From a virus, in IMG/VR virus record IMGVR_UViG_3300037808_001516, positions 62,001 to 126,000 of that record: a stretch of 64,000 nt of DNA; one strand, 5' to 3'. The notes below the pieces were generated by a model. That model had not been told where the DNA came from. It made no database searches and worked only from the letters and a program-made list of their open reading frames with translations. Positions 34,401 through 42,698 of the stretch are shown here, in pieces. The position numbers were made by a program, and so were the translations under genes. Positions within the stretch are counted from its first letter, which is position 1; every line of letters starts with the position of its first letter.

Positions 34401-34815
34401 ACTATATGCAGCAAACATTAATCCAGTTGCACAATTCGTATCAGAAGGCTTGGTCATATTCGGACAAAAGACACTTCAAAGCACACCTTCTGCGCTTGAT
34501 AGAATAAACGTCAGAAGACTGTTAATCTTTGTAAAGAAGGAAGTTTCTAGAATTTCTAACGGTCTTCTTTTCGAACAAAACGTACAGGCTACGTGGTCAA
34601 GATTTACAAACCAGGTAGTACCTTTCCTTAACCGTGTAAAGACACGATTTGGATTGTCAGATTTCAAGGTTATCTTGGATGAGACAACAACAACACCCGA
34701 TCTTATTGATAGAAATATCATGTATGCCAAAGTTTTATTAAAGCCGGCAAGATCAATTGAGTTTATTGCAGTAGATTTTGTAATAACAAACACAGGAGCT
34801 TCTTTCGACGATTAG
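31465..34815 (+). CDS. tail sheath protein (T4 gp18-like) with an inserted domain
   Basis: 1116 residues from the ATG at 31465 (SD AAAGGAG). The start R-F-V-S-P-G-V-F-L-K-E-I-D and the I-G-R-T-R-K-G-P block are the gp18 signature, and the C-terminal third (FVSEGLVIFGQKTLQ, LNRVKTRFGL, RSIEFIAVDFVI) is typical sheath. T4 gp18 is 659 residues. The excess includes an Ala/Thr/Gly-rich insertion at roughly 450-600 (for example SSNAAGQDNEAAPKV). The sheath contracts to drive the tube through the envelope. The insert is probably displayed outside the tail. Confidence 0.93.
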   Translation: MASRKFRFVSPGVFLKEIDNSQLPRTPEGVGPVIIGRTRKGPSMKPYKVRSLEEFERVFGKPMPGNQGEDPWRDGTGLLAESYLPYAARAYLSADIDSPVTVIRLAGVAGDDAAADGAGEPGWEASNAWGLFVMPKDFSASAADLELAAIFYGATDSTASDFGIKTKGIHASGGAGTAGGSDILTVNNTGTQLGTDGRFTVQLSASSGTREISFAFEDIRKDFNTNPVMTNTTISSVASGTLAEHYWLGETFEENYRKVSSSAGQNGLVAVAMQLTDLMDDFKSLEHGLTEARSGWVFGNDTSGNPSAFSEANQQKLFRIISIQEGFEASRDLLIGIEDIRPARPGAFERFGTFSVVVKRITPSNVVEIERFDGLNLNPESANFIARRIGDVYMEWDSVQKRNKMYGSNLNISEFIRVEMNSEIEVQGGPINVETVPFGFYGPIVPKTEAKAVAGTGGVASVGSFKALDAFNATGANGRTFRIKTVANTTGLVFELKSDLTSAAAASSNAAGQDNEAAPKVGTNGISAGDNAAFAAAVKAAIEGSTLASDLTVSAVVADGSDSVITITQKTLGAVTTAAHETAADGNHFTITETNAGNNPEFLVSPGFSTWATAEVSLSGAVADSSDISLKWPPAPLVATGSKEPGQSAGYMFGVTPFKQTYTGGAGTPTREINKGYVDFVRIMSDYGTLIADQTSGIDGTNGEAPYKFTLDEVIITPKTGVTHANLTGPGEVKSAVYTTGSRTASAAGGIAASWTQHVDKSGSCDIRTLLDIVGGFNMPLAGGSDGVNIIEADPFNMGVVDADATTATSYAFASIDRAIEMIRDPELIEHNLAAMPGVTNTTLTTKLVRTCESRADSLAIIDLPDVYVPPFQAKCSTFKQRVDGTTPELSAKNLVSRQLNSSYGATYYPWVKIKDEVFNRDVWAPPSVVALGVMAYTEERDDVWFAPAGFNRGGLNTGNAGLPVLQASEQLLAKDRDTLYAANINPVAQFVSEGLVIFGQKTLQSTPSALDRINVRRLLIFVKKEVSRISNGLLFEQNVQATWSRFTNQVVPFLNRVKTRFGLSDFKVILDETTTTPDLIDRNIMYAKVLLKPARSIEFIAVDFVITNTGASFDD

Positions 34816-34833
34816 GAAAAAGTTTCTTTAACA

Positions 34834-34842
34834 CTATTTAAT
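34834..34842 (+). promoter_or_regulatory. CTATTTAAT variant before the tube gene
   Basis: CTATTTAAT in the 44-base gap between sheath and tube. It lies immediately upstream of the TTAGGAG ribosome site, so as a -10 it would give an almost leaderless mRNA. Confidence 0.4.
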
Positions 34843-34859
34843 TTAGGAGATTTTATAAC

Positions 34860-35450
34860 ATGGCAAATAACTTTTGGAATATAGCGAGCGTCGAGCCAAA
34901 GCGTTCATTTAAGTTTTTACTTTACTTTAACGGGATGCCGCAGTTTGTAGCGAAATCTGTAACAAAACCAAACTTTCAGATTACCACAACACCGCATAAT
35001 TTTTTGCAGCACCAATTTAATTTTCCAGGAAAAGTTACTTGGCAGCCAATAAATATTACTATTGTTGATCCGATACAGCCAGATTCTGCACAGAGCTTAT
35101 ACAACATTATAAAGAACGCAGGATATGTCACGCCGCCAAACGTCGCATCAGATGGTGATTCTGGAAAGAGAACACTTAGCAAGGAGGGTATGGTAAGCCA
35201 GCTTGGAAACAGAATTCAAATAGATCAGATAGGTCCCGGAGGCGCACAAGATGTTAAAGAACGTTGGCATCTTAACAACCCCTTGATTACTTCTGTAACT
35301 TTTGGTGATCTAAGTTATGAGAATGACTCAATTTTAAACATTACGATAGGTATAACCTACGATTGGGCAGATCTCAACGACGGCGGCCTACCAGTAAACC
35401 CAACACCGTGGGCTTCATCCACAGCAGTGGGCGGCAGTACACTTACATAA
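34860..35450 (+). CDS. tail tube protein (T4 gp19-like)
   Basis: 196 residues. The motif K-R-S-F-K-F-L-L-Y-F-N-G near the start, the F-N-F-P-G-K-V-T-W block and the N-I-T-I-G-I-T-Y-D-W-A-D end are those of gp19-type tube monomers, which stack as hexamers to form the DNA conduit. T4 gp19 is 163 residues, so the size is right. Placement after the sheath gene is the T4-like order. Confidence 0.9.
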   Translation: MANNFWNIASVEPKRSFKFLLYFNGMPQFVAKSVTKPNFQITTTPHNFLQHQFNFPGKVTWQPINITIVDPIQPDSAQSLYNIIKNAGYVTPPNVASDGDSGKRTLSKEGMVSQLGNRIQIDQIGPGGAQDVKERWHLNNPLITSVTFGDLSYENDSILNITIGITYDWADLNDGGLPVNPTPWASSTAVGGSTLT

Positions 35451-35468
35451 TAAAGAAAGAGAGGCGTT

Positions 35469-36359
35469 ATGTCTAGAAACTCAAAGAAGTTTCAAAAACA
35501 GAGCAATTCAGAAGGCTCAAAAGATACAAAGACAGAAAGACAGGACCCAAGAGAGAATATTCTTTCCAAACTGTCTTTTGTCGCAAGCACACAAACAATA
35601 CAATTGCCCACCGAAGGTTTACATTACCCTAAGAGCAGCCCTCTTTATGGCGTAGCAGAGGTAGAAGTCAAACACCTTACAGCCAAGGAAGAGGACATGC
35701 TAGGCTCCCTGGTAGCGTCAAATTCAAGGGAAATTTTCACCCGGGTCGCGCAGAGTATACTGATCAGCCCTCAATTCGACACATCTTTGCTTTGTCAAGA
35801 GGATTTGACGGCAATATTGCTGCAAGCAAGGATTACGGGATTCGGAAAAACTTACACAGCGAGTGAATTCTGCACAGCGTGCACACAAGTAACACACTTT
35901 GAATACGACTTGACAAGACAGGAAGTCATTAAGCCATCCCTCAAGGGCGTATCATATGATCCGTCAGAAAACACTTACGAAGTTGTGCTTCCAACTTTTG
36001 ATGATATGAAGATCAAGTTAAAGGTTCTTTCTGAAGAGGACTATGCTGCTCTCGACAGAGAAGAGCAGAAAAAGAAAGAGCTTGGAATTGATTTCAACAG
36101 AACGGAAGCGTTTTTTAAAATGGCGATATTGTCTGTAGAGGACAGGCAAGATAAAGATATTATAGAGACATTGATAACCAACTTACCGGCATTAGATTCC
36201 ACTGTTATCAAGCAGGTCTATACAAATAGTAGACCAAGAATCTCAACCATGCAAGAAGTAGAATGCCAGAACTGCGGAGCAGTCAGCCGAAGGGAGGTGC
36301 CCGCTTCATGGGCCAGGTTTCGCCCTGACAAAGCAATATATTCAGAGGGTTACTTATGA
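35469..36359 (+). CDS. T4 baseplate/tail chaperone-like protein
   Basis: 296 residues. The phrase L-P-T-E-G-L-H-Y-P followed by V-E-V-K-H-L-T-A-K-E-E-D-M-L resembles the T4 baseplate-hub family represented by gp26 and relatives. A CQNC pair near the C-terminus, with C-T-A-C earlier (FCTACTQ), may bind zinc. It occupies the slot between tube and tape measure where other tailed phages encode tail assembly chaperones. The +1 frame continues past its stop as a conserved-looking helical segment, see the next entry. Confidence 0.65.
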   Translation: MSRNSKKFQKQSNSEGSKDTKTERQDPRENILSKLSFVASTQTIQLPTEGLHYPKSSPLYGVAEVEVKHLTAKEEDMLGSLVASNSREIFTRVAQSILISPQFDTSLLCQEDLTAILLQARITGFGKTYTASEFCTACTQVTHFEYDLTRQEVIKPSLKGVSYDPSENTYEVVLPTFDDMKIKLKVLSEEDYAALDREEQKKKELGIDFNRTEAFFKMAILSVEDRQDKDIIETLITNLPALDSTVIKQVYTNSRPRISTMQEVECQNCGAVSRREVPASWARFRPDKAIYSEGYL

Positions 36360-36375
36360 GGAAATATTCTACCTC

Positions 36376-36486
36376 ATGAGAGAGTGCAACTTTTCTTTTA
36401 CTGAAGCCTACAACTTACCCATCGGCCTCAGGTCTTGGTTTGTGGAAAGAACAGTCAAATATCTAACTCCACCAGATGATAAATAA
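36376..36486 (+). CDS. small tail-chaperone-like protein or +1 frameshift extension
   Basis: 36 residues from the ATG at 36376 (MRECNFSFTEAYNLPIGLRS then WFVERTVKYL). The frame is open back through 36340, giving Y-E-E-I-F-Y-L in front. That continuous helical reading would follow naturally from the end of the previous protein if the ribosome skipped one base at TTA-TGA-G (36354-36360). Shine-Dalgarno spacing for independent initiation is poor (GAGG 14 bases away). This is the arrangement of chaperone pairs encoded before tape measure genes. Too short for standard gene calling. Confidence 0.5.
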   Translation: MRECNFSFTEAYNLPIGLRSWFVERTVKYLTPPDDK

Positions 36487-36498
36487 ATAAAATATATC

Positions 36499-36507
36499 CT
36501 ATTTATA
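36499..36507 (+). promoter_or_regulatory. CTATTTATA late-type element before the tape measure
   Basis: CTATTTATA 31 bases before the TTG start of the tape measure gene, in the AT-rich intergenic region. Confidence 0.45.
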
Positions 36508-36537
36508 GTAATGTAGACTTTTGAGGAGTGAAGCAAA

Positions 36538-38310
36538 TTGGCTATTGATTTTAAAACCGCGTCCAATGATGATATTCAGAAACACATCCAGGGTATAGTT
36601 GACAAAGCAGTCAAGAAAGACAGGGACTCTAGAAGTGACTCGAAAGAACAAAAAGAACGATTCAGCAGACTGTACAAAGATGACGCTAAAGAGCTAGGGA
36701 CGGTGACTGAGCTATTAAAATCTATAAACGAGCAAACAAACATATATAGAAAATCTCTACAACAACTCGGTGGCGAAGGCGCCTTTTTTGTTAAAGGTGG
36801 TCCACTGCAAGAAGGCCTGAACGCTACGATCAAAAAAATGGATGCGCTCACTGCATCACCCGAAAAGGGAGCAGAGGCATTTAAGCAGTTAACTGTACAA
36901 ATAAAGAACTTTGCTCAACTGGCGAAGGCAACAGAGGACGCCCAGGGCGGTTTGGCTGCTTCATTGGCCGAACAAGCAGCAGTTCTCAATGATCTGGGGC
37001 TTAGTTATGGAAATTTTAGCAAGAACGTGGACTTTGCAATATATTCCATGGGTCAATCCCGCGGCGCCGTAGACGGCCTAAACACCTCCTTGGTGAATCT
37101 GTCAAGCCAAATAGGAATGCTGCCCGATGACGTATCGAGAAATTTTCAAATGGTCGCGAAAAACTTAGCATATAGTTTTCAAGGAATAAAAGAACAGTTT
37201 GTGGGAATCCAAAGACTCTCAGCAGAAACTGGTGTTTCTATTGACAACTTGATGGGCAAGTTCGGACAAAGGATGGATACTATATCAGGAGCATCCGAAA
37301 TGGCTGCAAAGATTAACTCTCTCCTGGGAAAGAACGCGTTCAGCGCAACCGAACTTTTAACAATGACAGAAGAAGAAAGAATGACCTCAATCCGTGATGA
37401 ATTGATGGATTCAGGCGCCGCCAGCACAGCGCTCGGCGATGGAGTGCAAGGCAAATTTGCTCTACAATCCATAAACGAGGTCTTGGGATTGGGGTTAGAT
37501 GATACAAGAAGATTTCTACAAACAGGTGGCCTCAAGCAAGATATCACAGATAAGGTGAGTGGAGACTTCAACGCCGGCTCAATGGACAGCTTCACGAAGG
37601 CAACCGACAAATCAGCTGACGCCTTGGAGGACTTTACAAATATTATATTAAGGTTTATGACACCAGCACGAGAGCAAGCAATTAGATCAAGAAGGGAAGC
37701 AATGGAAAAACCCAGTACCCTCCTAGGAGTCGGAGTCTTTAGAGATTCGGGCGAAACAGGCGACATCAACACAGCGATGATAAATAACTTAGGCTTTAAA
37801 GACCTTATGTTTACTTACAATCAAGACAAAACCAAAGCCAACAACCTTGGAGTAGACGAAATTACGCTGAAAGGAATCGCCGCGAGTATAAACGCCGGAG
37901 GTGCCTCTGCACTTAAAGCCCAACAAGAAGCTAGAAATCTGAATATCATGTTAGGATCATCTTCAGCAATACGAGGAGGAATCAGTCCACTTCAACAATC
38001 AATAATCGCCAAAACCCCTGAAAAGTTTGGCATGAGAGCAGCGCTGATAAACCAATTCCGCGGAGGAACAACCGCTGCCGAACTAGGTCTAGATGCAGAC
38101 TCGAAGAAAGAAGACATCAGAGGTGCCTTCGATTCAACCACAGGCACTTTTAAAAAAGGAGGTGGGGCGGGCCCGCCTCAAGCTCAAACCCGGGTCCCAG
38201 TTTTGAGGCCGAATTTTTCATACAACCCGACGGTTAATGTCACTGTAAACGGAAAACCAGCTGAAAACGTGCTCGTTGAGCACCTTAAACCATTAGACCC
38301 CGACGAATAA
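36538..38310 (+). CDS. candidate tape measure protein
   Basis: 590 residues from TTG (GAGGAG nine bases upstream). Long helical regions rich in K, E, Q and A (residues 1-260), an S/T/A-rich middle, and a short beta tail. The order tube, chaperone-like pair, then this gene is the classical tape measure position, which sets tail length. It is short for a tape measure (roughly the size of T4 gp29, 590). Charged helical composition supports the call, but no motif is decisive. Confidence 0.6.
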   Translation: MAIDFKTASNDDIQKHIQGIVDKAVKKDRDSRSDSKEQKERFSRLYKDDAKELGTVTELLKSINEQTNIYRKSLQQLGGEGAFFVKGGPLQEGLNATIKKMDALTASPEKGAEAFKQLTVQIKNFAQLAKATEDAQGGLAASLAEQAAVLNDLGLSYGNFSKNVDFAIYSMGQSRGAVDGLNTSLVNLSSQIGMLPDDVSRNFQMVAKNLAYSFQGIKEQFVGIQRLSAETGVSIDNLMGKFGQRMDTISGASEMAAKINSLLGKNAFSATELLTMTEEERMTSIRDELMDSGAASTALGDGVQGKFALQSINEVLGLGLDDTRRFLQTGGLKQDITDKVSGDFNAGSMDSFTKATDKSADALEDFTNIILRFMTPAREQAIRSRREAMEKPSTLLGVGVFRDSGETGDINTAMINNLGFKDLMFTYNQDKTKANNLGVDEITLKGIAASINAGGASALKAQQEARNLNIMLGSSSAIRGGISPLQQSIIAKTPEKFGMRAALINQFRGGTTAAELGLDADSKKEDIRGAFDSTTGTFKKGGGAGPPQAQTRVPVLRPNFSYNPTVNVTVNGKPAENVLVEHLKPLDPDE

Positions 38311-38323
38311 TAGGAGGAATAAG

Positions 38324-38962
38324 ATGCCATTTTTTGATGAAATAGCGAAAAAAGCAGGACAGATCATAACATTTACATCTGTCGCGACAGGAGATGAAGT
38401 AAGCTTTCCAGCTTTTATAACACAGTTCAATGACAGTTACAACGTAGGATGGTCGGGAGACACGCTCTTCGGCCGTACTGATCCTGTGAAACATTACACG
38501 TCAACAACCAGAAGAATAAACGCAGGTTTCGATATTCTTGCAAGAAATAGAGAAATAGCAGTGAATAATTTTAAAAACTATGGTAGACTAATACAGATGC
38601 TTTACCCTGTTTTTAGCGAAAAAGTCGGACCAAGTGGCAACTCTAGGACGATTAAAGCTGCCCCGCTGATCAGGATCAAATACGCAAACTATATAAAATC
38701 CTCTGCCAGCCAATCAGGGCTTTTAGGATGCATACAGGGTTTTAGTTTTCAGCCTGACTTCGCCGCCGGACACTTCTTGACAGGAGAAAACGACATGATA
38801 CCAGTAAAATACGCCGCATCAATTGTTTTTGAACCGCTGCACGAGACACCGCTCGGATCCAACATGCAGGGAGAATTCTTGACTGAAAACTTTCCCTACA
38901 ACCAGGAGCCGGGTAGAAGAAAATCCCCCATGCCGGGCGATTTAACTAATATATTAACTTGA
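38324..38962 (+). CDS. baseplate tail-tube cap/initiator-like protein
   Basis: 212 residues, SD AGGAGG. Beta-rich; the S-F-P-A-F-I-T-Q-F-N-D-S-Y-N-V-G-W block and F-G-R-T-D-P-V are typical of tube-initiating baseplate proteins of myophages (T4 gp48/gp54 role), which link the hub to the first tube ring. Position just after the tape measure gene agrees. Confidence 0.6.
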   Translation: MPFFDEIAKKAGQIITFTSVATGDEVSFPAFITQFNDSYNVGWSGDTLFGRTDPVKHYTSTTRRINAGFDILARNREIAVNNFKNYGRLIQMLYPVFSEKVGPSGNSRTIKAAPLIRIKYANYIKSSASQSGLLGCIQGFSFQPDFAAGHFLTGENDMIPVKYAASIVFEPLHETPLGSNMQGEFLTENFPYNQEPGRRKSPMPGDLTNILT

Positions 38963-38973
38963 GGTAAGAAAGA

Positions 38974-39327
38974 ATGACTAAATGGAATGAAGGAGTAGAA
39001 AAAGTAGCAAACGACACAGATATCGTGAAACCTTTTCTAGATAAAATAGGTGTGACAAAGGTCAACCACTACAGTTTAGCCTTTTTTGGTGATCCTGTGG
39101 ATGAAGAATTCTTAAAAGAGATAACTGTGACTACTCACATCTTCTCATCGGGAGATAAGCTAAGCAAAATAGCATATGATCACTATGGAGACCCTCGACT
39201 CTGGTGGGTCTTAGCTTGGTTCAACGCTAAGCCAACGGATTTTCACTGTAAAATCGGAGATGTGATAAGAGTACCAGAACCCCTACCAGAAGTTCTGCTG
39301 CAGGCTTACAAGAGGGATGAAAACTGA
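38974..39327 (+). CDS. baseplate wedge protein with LysM-like fold (T4 gp53-like)
   Basis: 117 residues. The stretch I-F-S-S-G-D-K-L-S-K-I-A-Y-D-H-Y-G-D-P-R-L-W-W-V-L followed by I-G-D-V-I-R-V-P matches T4 gp53 and the LysM repeat (S-G-D-T-L-x-x-I-A at the start). In T4, gp53 connects wedges around the hub. LysM in other settings binds peptidoglycan, so a weak cell-wall contact is possible. Confidence 0.75.
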   Translation: MTKWNEGVEKVANDTDIVKPFLDKIGVTKVNHYSLAFFGDPVDEEFLKEITVTTHIFSSGDKLSKIAYDHYGDPRLWWVLAWFNAKPTDFHCKIGDVIRVPEPLPEVLLQAYKRDEN

Positions 39328-39339
39328 CGGTAAAGTAAT

Positions 39340-41589
39340 ATGGCTAAAGAAAACAACAAAGAACCAACATTTTTTCCTCAAGGCTTTTTGGTCTACAAAA
39401 AAGCTTATGGGTCGATTTTAGATAAGAGCTTGTCTCTAAGCAGCCTGGGGCAAAACGGAAACACCTATACTCCTGTCGCAAAGCTAAAAGGAAACTACAT
39501 GCCAGAAGTGGTTGTCTCAAGATTGGTTAACACTGACGGGGTATCTGTTGACAACCGGTTGTTGAACCTCGAAAACCACAAGCTCTCAGCCCTCGTTCCT
39601 GAACTCAGGCTTTATAGGGTCGTCGAAGGGGATTCTCAAGCAACTTTACCCTTCTATTTCCCCATCGCTGCAGAGTATGATTTTGATAGCGACGGTAAAT
39701 TAAATCTAAACAAGTCCAGCTTCTCTGCAAATGCAGCCGTCATAGAGAATTTTGGATTTACAATGTCTGGAGTAAACCCATATCAAGTAACAAGAAAGTT
39801 TTTAAACTCACAACTGAGCATAAAAGTCGATAACCTTTCAGTGTTGTTCAATGAGAAACCAGGCTACGCGATGTTAGCAGACCTTTTCACAATCCGAGCC
39901 GGAGGTCGGCGAACAAACTTCCCGGGATCCGATAAGGCCCACACACCTGGCGCATTAGCATCCGGAAGAAGCTGCAGAGTAATAGCCACAGTGGGGTATT
40001 CTGTGCCAAGAGATCACAACATGTTTACAGCAGAGGAAATAATATCAATAGAACAAACAAAACAGATAATAAACCTTTACTATTCCGGTCATGATTTAAC
40101 CGTCGCTGCAGACGGTGCAACATCAGTGTCAATAAAATATACAGGATATTTGGAAACCATAAAAGACGATTCTAGTTTTGATTTTCTATCTGACTCTTCC
40201 ACTAAGGCTGGCAACCACCGCAGAGAATCCAAGACTGATAGAGCGGCGAAGAAGCTAAACAAATCACTTGGAAGAGAAGAAGATAAGAAGGGGGATGAAA
40301 CAGAGGAGGACAAAAAGGAGAGACAAAAGAAAACACAAGACGACATCGCTGCAGCATTCCGAGAATTAATAAGCAACATGTACGAGCTGAAGAGGATACA
40401 CAGGACAGAATTTGACCCAACCTATTATTCTTTAACCAGCGCGGACTTTGCTGAGGAACAAGGGCCCCCTGCCCCACAACAACAAGCGGAAGAGAAGAAT
40501 GAATTTTCAATTTTCAACAGACACGCGATTCATTACTTTACTTTTGGAGATTTTGTTGATTCGTACTTCAAAAAGATAGGCAACGATCTAGACGAAGCGA
40601 TGAAGAAGAACGAACAAAAAAAGCCGAAATCTAAATCAAAAGAGGACTTGGATGAGGCGATTAAGAAAGCACAAAACGCCAAGGAGAGTTTGAAGGCATT
40701 AAATATTTTAATGTGCGACATCAATGTACAAAGAAAGAAGGAGAGTTCTCAGGGTTATTCATTTATAGAGAACGTGGCAGATGTGCCTATATCTTTGGAC
40801 ACTTTCTACACTATGGTCTGGCATGCAATAAGAAAACAGACAATTGCGTTTTTCGATATGAAGTCTTTTTTGAAACTTTCTTTGGAGCTTCTAAATAGAT
40901 CCCTTGATTATTTTCCGGGCGCCCCAATCATAGAAGATATCGAATACAAGATGTCTACCTATTCGTCTAGAAAATTGAAACAGAAGATCAACAAGGGCAT
41001 AATAGATATTGACCAGTCAGAAAAATCAGCAGGGTCTTTTACGAAAGGATCCATAAAGGATCTTGCAGAGTATATAGTGTTCCACCAGCAGCCCGCGAAA
41101 TACTCAAAATCTCCAGGAAGCGGAAATAGAAACAAAGATTCAAGTTCAGGTATATTCCACCTACAGCCCAACAAAGACAGGGGGCTTTTGAAAAATGTCT
41201 CCTTCTCCAAAATCAGCCAGCCCGCTCGCGAGGCAAGTCTGGTTGTGGGTAATGGTGACCTTTATGACGAGCTGAGGATCCCCCACAACGCAACCGCAAC
41301 TATGTTTGGAAACTTCATGTTCTTGCCAGGAAGCCAGGTTTATGTAGATCCGAATACTTTGGGATTTGGAAGTGTCAGAGACAAGAACTCAGCAGCACGT
41401 CGACTAGGGTTCGGAGGATATTACACAGTAGAAAGCGTGTCAACCTCCTTCGCCGGAGGTAAATTAGAGACGTCCTTGAGCTTGTTGTTTAACGCATTCC
41501 CGGAAACTAACAGCCAACTTTCTTTGTCATCTAATTCGCTGAAATCAATCAACAAAGTAACAAACACGATGGGAGCTAAGAAACCATGA
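39340..41589 (+). CDS. large baseplate / hub structural protein
   Basis: 749 residues. Beta-rich N-terminal 270 residues, then a highly charged helical insertion at roughly 285-345 (K/E/D-rich, probably a coiled coil) and another at about 410-460. The C-terminal part (MFGNFMFLPGSQVYVDPN, FGGYYTVESVS) reads as a hub-like closing domain of the kind that ends in baseplate hub or gp27-like proteins. No catalytic site seen. It overlaps the next gene by 4 bases. Confidence 0.55.
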   Translation: MAKENNKEPTFFPQGFLVYKKAYGSILDKSLSLSSLGQNGNTYTPVAKLKGNYMPEVVVSRLVNTDGVSVDNRLLNLENHKLSALVPELRLYRVVEGDSQATLPFYFPIAAEYDFDSDGKLNLNKSSFSANAAVIENFGFTMSGVNPYQVTRKFLNSQLSIKVDNLSVLFNEKPGYAMLADLFTIRAGGRRTNFPGSDKAHTPGALASGRSCRVIATVGYSVPRDHNMFTAEEIISIEQTKQIINLYYSGHDLTVAADGATSVSIKYTGYLETIKDDSSFDFLSDSSTKAGNHRRESKTDRAAKKLNKSLGREEDKKGDETEEDKKERQKKTQDDIAAAFRELISNMYELKRIHRTEFDPTYYSLTSADFAEEQGPPAPQQQAEEKNEFSIFNRHAIHYFTFGDFVDSYFKKIGNDLDEAMKKNEQKKPKSKSKEDLDEAIKKAQNAKESLKALNILMCDINVQRKKESSQGYSFIENVADVPISLDTFYTMVWHAIRKQTIAFFDMKSFLKLSLELLNRSLDYFPGAPIIEDIEYKMSTYSSRKLKQKINKGIIDIDQSEKSAGSFTKGSIKDLAEYIVFHQQPAKYSKSPGSGNRNKDSSSGIFHLQPNKDRGLLKNVSFSKISQPAREASLVVGNGDLYDELRIPHNATATMFGNFMFLPGSQVYVDPNTLGFGSVRDKNSAARRLGFGGYYTVESVSTSFAGGKLETSLSLLFNAFPETNSQLSLSSNSLKSINKVTNTMGAKKP

Positions 41590-42698
41590 GTGAAATTTTC
41601 CGAGGCGGAGCCACCAATAACTTTGCAGATGAATATAATGAAAAGGTAAAATACAGAAACTTTCTTCTTCAGTCCGGGTATAGCTTTTTGGACACTCTAT
41701 ATAAAGATACGTTGTATGGTTTTATTAATCGGTCGTATGATGTCATCGCTCCGGTCCCAGATACGACAACCTTTGGAGATTATTCTGCAAATGCGGAAGG
41801 GTTGGTTTACGTTGTAAATCAATTTAACGATTTCAGGACATACTACCTGGAGAAGGCAGCCCAGGGAAACTTCACTGTTCCTGCGCTTATCACCGACCTC
41901 TCTCCACGCGTCAGTTTTGAGGACTATGAGGTCAATTATTTCAGGTACTTGGACAGCTATAAGACATCGATGATACAGAAGGTCCCCACCGGCCGGAATA
42001 CTGCGCCCTTGGGTTTTGAGCCATTTGTAAGGTTTTGCCATCAGAAAATCTTTGAAATAGACATGTTAGGGCTTCCAGCTACGAAGTCTGGTTTTATGCT
42101 ATCAAACAGCGCGGATGTTTACAACACAGGCCTCTACATAGATATGAGGCAAACCCCTGCCCGGGCAGTGGATCAACAAAGAGCGGACTTCATATCGGAC
42201 GAAGGGTTTCCTTGTTTTATGGAGTTGGCAAATAAGTTTGGATTTTATGTTGATGGAAACTTCCCCTGGCGAATCGCGGTTAATCTCAATCACGAATATA
42301 CGATATCAAAATTGATGAATGGGCGCCCGACTCCTATGTTCCAAAACTTGTACTCAGACCAACACACCATGAAAGTCTGCTTAGATGACTACGACGCTAT
42401 AATCAGAATGTATAAAGAGATGTACGTCGCATACAGCGAACTCAGGGGCACTCCTGTTCTTAGCGGCTTTGCAGACACCGCACCCCCGAAGTTATTTTTG
42501 GAAACCCTTTTACTTCACAGGTTTAACGAGTTATCGATGATGAGGGATTACTCGGAAAACTCATATTTTAAAATAATTTTAAGAAATACTCTTGACATAT
42601 TCGACCGTTTCGGGTTAATATCTAATAGTGGAGCAATCGGATATATAGGTAACTTCTGTGCCCAACAGCTAAAAGATAAGATTTTAGGACAACAGTGA
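41586..42698 (+). CDS. baseplate-associated structural protein
   Basis: 370 residues, ATGA overlap. Mixed alpha/beta with a high content of Tyr/Phe (for example FVRFCHQKIFEIDML and YSDQHTMKVCLDDYDAI). No known motif. It is the last gene of the tail cluster, just before the mini polymerase, so it is likely a baseplate or tail accessory. Confidence 0.5.
   Translation: MSEIFRGGATNNFADEYNEKVKYRNFLLQSGYSFLDTLYKDTLYGFINRSYDVIAPVPDTTTFGDYSANAEGLVYVVNQFNDFRTYYLEKAAQGNFTVPALITDLSPRVSFEDYEVNYFRYLDSYKTSMIQKVPTGRNTAPLGFEPFVRFCHQKIFEIDMLGLPATKSGFMLSNSADVYNTGLYIDMRQTPARAVDQQRADFISDEGFPCFMELANKFGFYVDGNFPWRIAVNLNHEYTISKLMNGRPTPMFQNLYSDQHTMKVCLDDYDAIIRMYKEMYVAYSELRGTPVLSGFADTAPPKLFLETLLLHRFNELSMMRDYSENSYFKIILRNTLDIFDRFGLISNSGAIGYIGNFCAQQLKDKILGQQ

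Noticed and set aside
10584-36507. CTATTTAT element as a T4 late promoter read on the minus strand (ATAAATA)
   Set aside because: All flanking genes are on the + strand and the element follows + strand terminators, so minus-strand promoters would give only antisense RNA. Kept only as a similarity.
37179-37772. 197-codon minus-strand frame inside the tape measure gene
   Set aside because: No start context, no motif and opposite to all other genes; the + strand frame has the coherent protein.
42592-42620. TTGACA with TTAATA before the mini polymerase
   Set aside because: The -10 is a poor match, and the mini polymerase is translationally coupled to the upstream gene.
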